Below, one piece after another: positions 5,972 through 10,170 of a stretch of 10,170 nt of DNA; positions within the stretch are counted from its first letter, which is position 1, and every line of letters starts with the position of its first letter. This stretch comes from DASQDT01 sp036380435 (lineage in GTDB: Bacteria; Acidobacteriota; Blastocatellia; Pyrinomonadales; Pyrinomonadaceae): NCBI GenBank assembly GCA_036380435.1, contig DASVES010000530.1, forward strand, positions 1 through 10,170, given 5' to 3'. The notes beneath the pieces were generated by a model. The model saw only the letters and a list, made by a program, of their open reading frames with translations. It searched no databases and was not told the DNA's origin. The translations under genes were made by a program, and so were the position numbers.

Positions 5972-6954
5972 GGCCTGTCACGCCTCCTGTTGTCCGTCAT
6001 CGGGTTGCCCTGAAAGTCGATCTCGACCTCGGTCTCCCACCCCGTCCAGTTGCCGCCGGGCGAGGTCTGCTTTGTGCTGATGAGTGCGCCGTCACTGGTG
6101 ATGGCCCAGAGCTGGACGCAGCCGTTATTCTGTCCGGCGGCGGCGATCTCCACGACCTGCGGCGTGTTCGCCCAGTCCTGCCAGCCGCTCCAGTTGCCGC
6201 CGGGCGAGCCCTGATAGCAGGTGACGAGCTTGTAATCCCGCGTGATGCCCCAGACCTGCCCGCCGCGCGGGCCGCCCTGCTGCGCCGCGCAGACGTTCCA
6301 CATCTTCGGGGCGTTGTTCCAGTTCGGCTGCTGAATCCCGACCCAACTGCCGCCGGGCGACGTCTGCCAGTCGATCCAGAGTTGGAGTTCGAGGTCGATA
6401 ACGAAGAGCTGGAGGCGGCCGTCGTTCTGGCCGGAGGCGGCCACGTCCTTGCAGCGCGGGGCTTTCTGCCAGTCTTGCCACGGACTCCAATTGCCGCCGG
6501 GCGTGATCTGGTAGGTGCTGGTGAGGATTTGATTTTCGGTGACGCCCCAGAGCTGCGCGCCGCGCGGGCCGCCCTGCTGCGCCGCGCCGATGGCGTTCAT
6601 GCGTGGCGCGCCCGACCAGTTGGGGCCAGACCACTGACCCCAGTTGCCGCCGGGCGAGTTCTGGCTGATCGAGTAGAGCTGCTGCCGGTTGTCCAACACC
6701 CAGAGCTGGACGTTGCCGTTGTTCTGGAGGGCGCCGGCGATGTCGAAGACCTGCTGGTTCATGCCGTTCCAGTTCGGCCCAATCCACTCGCTCCAGTTGC
6801 CGCCCGGCGTGACCTGGAAGGTGGAGTTGAGCTTGTAGTTCTGCTGGACGCCCCAGAGCTGTGCGCCGCGCTTGCCGCCCTGCTGGCACGCCTCGATCTG
6901 GATGAGTGAGGGGGCTCCGGCCCACATTTTTCGGGGGGTATCGGTAGTCGTCAT
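5968..6954 (-). CDS. Six-repeat PGGNW beta-propeller, lectin-like (PLL/tectonin style)
   Basis: This 328-residue protein has no signal peptide. Six repeats of about 50 residues each end in (S/T)PGG(N/S)W motifs, with PGG at residues 51, 102, 153, 201, 252 and 300 (position of the first Gly). Inside each repeat lies a QLW/QVW/QLF strand. This is the pattern of bacterial propeller lectins such as the Photorhabdus PLL type and fungal tectonins, which bind sugars at sites between blades. Repeats alternate between two kinds: A contains QQGGPRGAQLWG and B contains QNNG-QLW, giving three A-B units. Sugar binding is an inference from the fold, and the ligand is unknown. AAGGAG (6963-6968) lies 8 nt before the ATG. 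Without a signal peptide it either stays in the cytoplasm or leaves by a non-classical route. A promoter and a leader of about 135 nt lie upstream. Confidence 0.85.
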   Translation of the reverse strand: MTTTDTPRKMWAGAPSLIQIEACQQGGKRGAQLWGVQQNYKLNSTFQVTPGGNWSEWIGPNWNGMNQQVFDIAGALQNNGNVQLWVLDNRQQLYSISQNSPGGNWGQWSGPNWSGAPRMNAIGAAQQGGPRGAQLWGVTENQILTSTYQITPGGNWSPWQDWQKAPRCKDVAASGQNDGRLQLFVIDLELQLWIDWQTSPGGSWVGIQQPNWNNAPKMWNVCAAQQGGPRGGQVWGITRDYKLVTCYQGSPGGNWSGWQDWANTPQVVEIAAAGQNNGCVQLWAITSDGALISTKQTSPGGNWTGWETEVEIDFQGNPMTDNRRRDRP

Positions 6955-7035
6955 ACGCCTGTCTCCTTTGAGGGTAAGGTAAGGAACAGATGATTCGGCG
7001 AGGTTGGGGGTTTCAGTGTCGCGTCAGACGAGGGA

Positions 7036-7061
7036 GTCGCGCAGCAGCGACGCCGCGCGAC
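7036..7061 (-). other. Short hairpin in the leader of the propeller mRNA
   Basis: GTCGCGC (7036-7042) and GCGCGAC (7055-7061) pair perfectly around a 12-nt loop. The hairpin lies in the predicted untranslated leader, about 80 nt before the start codon and well away from the ribosome site. A regulatory role is possible but unsupported. Confidence 0.3.
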
Positions 7062-7095
7062 GGAAATATGCGGAGTGACTTGTGCGACCGCGCTG

Positions 7096-7125
7096 ATACT
7101 AACCGCGCGCCGCCGCGAGGGTCAA
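7096..7125 (-). promoter_or_regulatory. Sigma70-like promoter for the propeller gene
   Basis: On the minus strand TTGACC (7125-7120, 5 of 6 to consensus) is followed after 18 nt by TAGTAT (7101-7096, 4 of 6). The -35 box begins just 3 nt after the T-tract of the EF-G terminator, so the propeller has its own transcription unit. The predicted leader is about 135 nt. Confidence 0.55.
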
Positions 7126-7128
7126 CAG

Positions 7129-7169
7129 AATAAAAATCGGGCGGCGACGGACTTCACCGTCGCCGCCCG
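7129..7169 (-). terminator. Intrinsic terminator of the EF-G gene
   Basis: Arms 7157-7169 and 7138-7150 form a perfect 13-bp GC-rich stem with a 6-nt loop. On the minus strand it is followed directly by ATTTTTATT (7137-7129). It lies 44 nt past the EF-G stop. This is a canonical Rho-independent terminator, the only one in the window with a proper T-tract. Confidence 0.9.
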
Positions 7170-7213
7170 CCCGTGCATATAGCGCGAGTCTGATGCACAT
7201 CCCAAGAGATGCG

Positions 7214-9316
7214 TTACTCCTCCTCCTCAGCACGGATGCGGCCCTCGGAGCGGGCCTGCTCGACGATCTTCTGGGCGATCTGTCCGGGGACGGGGTCGTA
7301 GTGGGAGAACTCCATGTGGAAGGAGCCGCGGGCCTGTGTGATGGAGTTGAGCTTCGACTGATAGTCGAGCATCTCCGACATCGGCGCCTGCGCCTTGACG
7401 ACCTGATTCTTGCCGCGCATCTCCATGCCCTGCACGCGGCCCCGACGGGAGTTGAGGTCGCCCATGATGTCGCCGCTGTACTCCTGCGGGGCCACCACCT
7501 CCACGTTCATGATCGGCTCCAAAAGCGTCGGCTTCACCTTCTCGACGGCGTTGCGGAAAGCCTTGCGCCCCGCCGCGCGGAAACTGTGCTCGTCGGAATC
7601 GACCGTGTGGTAGGAGCCGTCGATGAGCGTCACCTTGAAATCGACGAGCGGGTAGCCGGCAATCGCGCCGTGCGCCGCCGCCTCGACGATGCCCTTCTCG
7701 ATGGCCGGGCGAAACTGCTGCGGCACCGAGCCGCCGAAGATTTTATCCTCGAACTTGAACCCGCCGCCGCGCGGCAAAGGCTCGAAGACCACCTTGCAGT
7801 CGCCGAACTGACCGCGCCCGCCCGTCTGCTTCTTGTGTCGGCCCTGCACCTCGGCCCGCGTTGTGATGGTCTCCTTGTAAGGGACTTTCGGCGGGTGGAG
7901 CGCCACCTCGACGTGATAGCGGTTGCGTAGCTTCTCGACGACGGTCTCGATGTGGAGCTGGCCTGAGCCGGAGAGGATGAACTCCTTGGTCTGCGCGTCG
8001 CGCGTGAAGTGGAGCGAGGGGTCTTCTTCGAGGATGCGGTGCAGAGCGGCGCTGATCTTCTCCTCGTCCTGGCGCGACTTCGGCTCGATGGCGAAGGCGA
8101 TGGCCGCCTCCGGGTACTCCACGCTCGGGTAGAGGATGGGCGCGGCCTTCTCCGAGAGGGTGTCGCCCGTCTGCGTCTCCTTGAGCTTGACGCAGGCGAT
8201 GATGTCGCCGGCGTTGGCCTCCTCGATCTTGTCGAGCTGCTTGCCCTGCATCGAGTGGAGCGCGCCCAATCGCTCGGGCGTGCCGCGCGAAGTGTTCTGC
8301 ACGGTGGCGTCGGACTTGACGTGGCCGCTGACGACCTTGAGGACGTTGATGCGGCCGGCGAAGGGGTCGGCCACGGTGCGGAAGACGTAGGCCGAGAAAG
8401 GCTCGCCCGCGTCGTACTTGCGCGTGGCCGGCTGACCGCCGTCCGACTCGGCGGCCGTGTGCCCGTGCTCGGCCTCGTGGGCGTTGGGCGCGGGCGCGTA
8501 GTCGATGATGCCGTCGAGGACGTTTTGCAGACCGACGAGCGTCGCCGAAGAGGCCGCAAACACCGGGCACAGTCGGCTCGCCGCAATCGCGCGGGGGATG
8601 CCCGCGACGATGTCTTCCTCGGGCAGCGTGTCGGTCTCGAAATATTTCTCCATCAGCGCGTCGTCCGACTCGGCGATGACCTCGATGAGACGCTTGCGCT
8701 CTCTGTCCGCGAGGTCGCGCCCGTCGGCCGGGATGTCGATCTCTTTGGCCTTGCCGTCCTTGAACTCGTAAGCCTTCATGTGGACGATGTCCACGACGCC
8801 GCGAAAGCCGGCCTCCTGTCCGATGGGAAGCGTAAAGGGGACGATGGCGCGGCTGAAGGTGGAGCGGGCGCTGTCTAAGGCCATGCCGAAATTGGCGTGC
8901 TCGCGGTCCATCTGGTTGATGACCATCATGCGCGGCACCAGAAACTCGTTGGCGTAGGCCCAGGTCTTCTCAGTCTGCACCTCGATGCCCTTGACGGCGT
9001 GGACGACGACGAGCGCGCAGTCGGCGACACGCAGGGCGGGCCGCGCGTGCGTGACGAAGGCGGCGTAGCCGGGCGTGTCGATGAAGTTGATCTTGTGGTC
9101 GCGCCACTCACAGTGGGCGAGGGCCGTGTTTAAGGTCACCTTGCGCGCGATGGAGTCTTCCTCGTAGTCGGTGACGGTCGTGCCCTCATCGACCTTGCCC
9201 CAGCGCGGGGTGGCGCCCGAGACGTGGAGCAGCGAGCTGAGGAGCTGCGTCTTGCCCGCGTCGCCGTGGCCGACGACGGCGAGGTTGCGGATGTGGTCTG
9301 TCGGATAGACTTTCAT
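7214..9316 (-). CDS. Elongation factor G, divergent EF-G2-like paralogue
   Basis: This 700-residue translational GTPase would catalyse ribosomal translocation or a related step. G1 is GHGDAGKT (16-23). G2 is unusual (ARKVTLNTA, 57-65). G3 is DTPGY (80-84), with Tyr where classical EF-G has the catalytic His. G4 is NQMD (134-137) instead of NKMD. Domain II starts at about 303, III at about 402, IV at about 480 (QTGGRGQFG, 497-505), and V at about 601, ending SHYDPVPG (671-678). The domain IV tip DGSYHTVDSDE (566-576) keeps the His (570) important for translocation. MKVYPTDHIRN is the usual start for this subgroup, although the only purine-rich site (AAAGGA, 9333-9338) lies 16 nt upstream. The gene stands alone with no rpsL, rpsG or tuf neighbour, so it is probably a second EF-G. 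The tail ends in EEEE. Confidence 0.93.
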   Translation of the reverse strand: MKVYPTDHIRNLAVVGHGDAGKTQLLSSLLHVSGATPRWGKVDEGTTVTDYEEDSIARKVTLNTALAHCEWRDHKINFIDTPGYAAFVTHARPALRVADCALVVVHAVKGIEVQTEKTWAYANEFLVPRMMVINQMDREHANFGMALDSARSTFSRAIVPFTLPIGQEAGFRGVVDIVHMKAYEFKDGKAKEIDIPADGRDLADRERKRLIEVIAESDDALMEKYFETDTLPEEDIVAGIPRAIAASRLCPVFAASSATLVGLQNVLDGIIDYAPAPNAHEAEHGHTAAESDGGQPATRKYDAGEPFSAYVFRTVADPFAGRINVLKVVSGHVKSDATVQNTSRGTPERLGALHSMQGKQLDKIEEANAGDIIACVKLKETQTGDTLSEKAAPILYPSVEYPEAAIAFAIEPKSRQDEEKISAALHRILEEDPSLHFTRDAQTKEFILSGSGQLHIETVVEKLRNRYHVEVALHPPKVPYKETITTRAEVQGRHKKQTGGRGQFGDCKVVFEPLPRGGGFKFEDKIFGGSVPQQFRPAIEKGIVEAAAHGAIAGYPLVDFKVTLIDGSYHTVDSDEHSFRAAGRKAFRNAVEKVKPTLLEPIMNVEVVAPQEYSGDIMGDLNSRRGRVQGMEMRGKNQVVKAQAPMSEMLDYQSKLNSITQARGSFHMEFSHYDPVPGQIAQKIVEQARSEGRIRAEEEE

Positions 9317-9440
9317 AGAATACGGGGAAGCGTCCTTTCGAGAGTTTTAGGGGCGTGCCGCGCCCGCCTCGTCGCCGAGCCTGCACGGTCGCCCTGCCGA
9401 AGCTGTATGCGGGATGAAACTGACTTCGGGCTGAGGGGCT

Positions 9441-9470
9441 AATTTATCCGAGCGTCAGGCGGAAAAGCAA
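9441..9470 (-). promoter_or_regulatory. Candidate promoter for the EF-G gene
   Basis: On the minus strand TTGCTT (9470-9465) and TAAATT (9446-9441) are separated by 18 nt. Matches are 3 of 6 and 4 of 6. This would leave a leader of about 120 nt. It is the best pair I found in 9317-9480 but is not strong. Confidence 0.3.
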
Positions 9471-9483
9471 GCGGCCAAAAAAA

Positions 9484-9610
9484 CCGTCAATCGTCAATCG
9501 TCAATCGTCAATCGCGAATCGAGGTTGACACTACCTCCCCCTTGAAAGTTTGCCACCCAACGTCACGGAGACTCCGTCGCGATTTACGATTTACCATTGA
9601 CGATTGACGG
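9484..9610. repeat. Heptamer-repeat element with 10-bp terminal inverted repeats
   Basis: The left end has four perfect tandem GTCAATC units (9486-9513) and one variant (9514-9520). The right end has four units in the opposite orientation: GATTTAC twice, CATTGAC, then GATTGAC (9581-9608). The outermost CCGTCAATCG (9484-9493) and CGATTGACGG (9601-9610) are exact inverted copies. The interior has another small dyad, ACGGAG-A-CTCCGT (9565-9577). I see no target duplication and no ORF. It occupies the divergent spacer 9317-9723 between EF-G and the Arg-rich gene. It resembles short tandemly repeated heptamer families or a MITE-like element. Confidence 0.75.
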
Positions 9611-9711
9611 CCCCGGAGGCATCATGTTTGCACACTCTCCCGGCAGAACGGCGGCGATGGTCGCCGTAAAACTTCAACAAGTCTCTCCCCCCGATGAACT
9701 TACGTTCTTTC

Positions 9712-9717
9712 AGGAGG
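9712..9717 (+). promoter_or_regulatory. Ribosome binding site that fixes the start at 9724
   Basis: AGGAGG lies 6 nt before ATG 9724. An ATG ten codons upstream (9694) is in frame, but the site lies inside that extension and the signal peptide begins at 9724. Confidence 0.8.
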
Positions 9718-9723
9718 TCGGGT

Positions 9724-10107
9724 ATGAGATTCGGAATCAGTACACTCAAGCGGACGATTAGCGCGCTGATGATCGGGGCCTTCCTGCTCATCGGCATGGC
9801 CGCCCCCGCCGAGGCTCAGAGGCGGGGCAAGAACAAGAACAAGTGGGACAGGCACGACACCCGAGGCCGCCACGACAACGGCCGTCACACGGGCTGGACG
9901 CGCGGGCGTCACCTCGGCTGGGGGAATCGCGACTGGGACGACGACGACCGCCGCCGCCGCAGACGGCGGGCCTTCAGGCGTGATCGGCGAGACGACCGGC
10001 GCGACTGGCGGGACAACCGACGCACGTCCCAACGGCGTTGGGATCGCAACGACTGGAGAACACGCGCCTACGGCAATCGCGTCGGCTACAACCGCCGCTT
10101 CCGTTAA
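9724..10107 (+). CDS. Small exported Arg/Asp-rich protein of unknown function
   Basis: This is a 127-residue protein. Residues 1-31 form a clear signal peptide: basic MRFGISTLKR, hydrophobic ISALMIGAFLLIGMA, and cleavage after AEA before Gln32. The 96-residue mature part holds 34 Arg plus many Asp, Trp, His, Gly and Asn, including DDDD followed directly by seven Arg (about residues 77-87). It has no recognisable fold and is probably disordered. The charge pattern suggests binding to an anionic partner such as nucleic acid, surface polysaccharide or lipid, or a structural role in the envelope; this is inference. Low complexity makes family assignment unsafe. After the stop there is only a weak 5-bp hairpin (10108-10120) before the window ends. 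Confidence 0.75.
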   Translation: MRFGISTLKRTISALMIGAFLLIGMAAPAEAQRRGKNKNKWDRHDTRGRHDNGRHTGWTRGRHLGWGNRDWDDDDRRRRRRRAFRRDRRDDRRDWRDNRRTSQRRWDRNDWRTRAYGNRVGYNRRFR

Positions 10108-10170
10108 GACGCGGCGCGTCGATGGTCAACCAATCTGTCCGAGCAAGAGAAGGGCGCGGCCCGATAGATC

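Noticed and set aside
5839..6909. 356-codon plus-strand open frame opposite the propeller gene
   Set aside because: Its apparent repeats (PVAAGR) are the reverse image of the PGGNW codons. There is no ribosome site, and it runs through the hairpin at 5829-5865.
8009..8878. 289-codon plus-strand open frame opposite EF-G
   Set aside because: Antisense shadow with Val/Asp/Leu/Gly-rich composition; EF-G on the other strand is certain.
1..10170. CRISPR array, tRNA, rRNA, transposase or integrase
   Set aside because: No spaced direct repeats, cloverleaf sequences, rRNA segments or recombinase motifs were found. The only regular repeats are the heptamer arrays and the propeller codons.

Overview
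The window is bacterial DNA, mostly GC-rich. One 60-base sample inside the large hydrolase gene (1741-1800) has 43 G/C, while the small VOC gene near the left end is far more AT-rich. The gene types suggest a soil or environmental Acidobacteriota, class Blastocatellia: a LACTB-like serine hydrolase fused to TPRs, a DUF3465 protein, a stand-alone EF-G of the divergent type, and a very Arg-rich exported protein. This assignment is inference, because the window has no rRNA or other marker gene.

Layout, left to right. 1-243 has no gene but holds two tandem stem-loops. 244-615 (minus) is a VOC/glyoxalase-fold protein with a good promoter and an adjacent 18-bp dyad. 777-844 is an attC-like imperfect hairpin. 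879-1376 (minus) is an exported DUF3465 protein. 1404-1458 is a perfect 20-bp inverted repeat. 1501-3663 (minus) is an exported class-C beta-lactamase-family serine hydrolase with a C-terminal TPR region. A divergent spacer follows. 3945-5135 and 5140-5802 (plus) form a tight two-gene operon: an unrecognised ectodomain plus three-TM membrane protein, then a Tat-type exported TPR-like protein. A perfect 15-bp hairpin closes the operon. On the minus strand lie a six-blade PGGNW-repeat propeller (5968-6954) and a possible 25-residue coupled small ORF (5894-5971). EF-G (7214-9316, minus) follows with its own intrinsic terminator. A heptamer-repeat element sits at 9484-9610, and an Arg-rich secreted protein (9724-10107, plus) ends the window.

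No single known defence, secretion or biosynthetic system covers the window. The parts most likely to be undescribed are the 3945-5802 operon, the propeller with its coupled microORF, the integron-cassette-like context of the VOC gene, and the heptamer element. Most genes carry clear Shine-Dalgarno sites. Two use GTG starts, and EF-G has no well-placed site. The 7089-7169 stretch packs the EF-G terminator directly against the propeller promoter.
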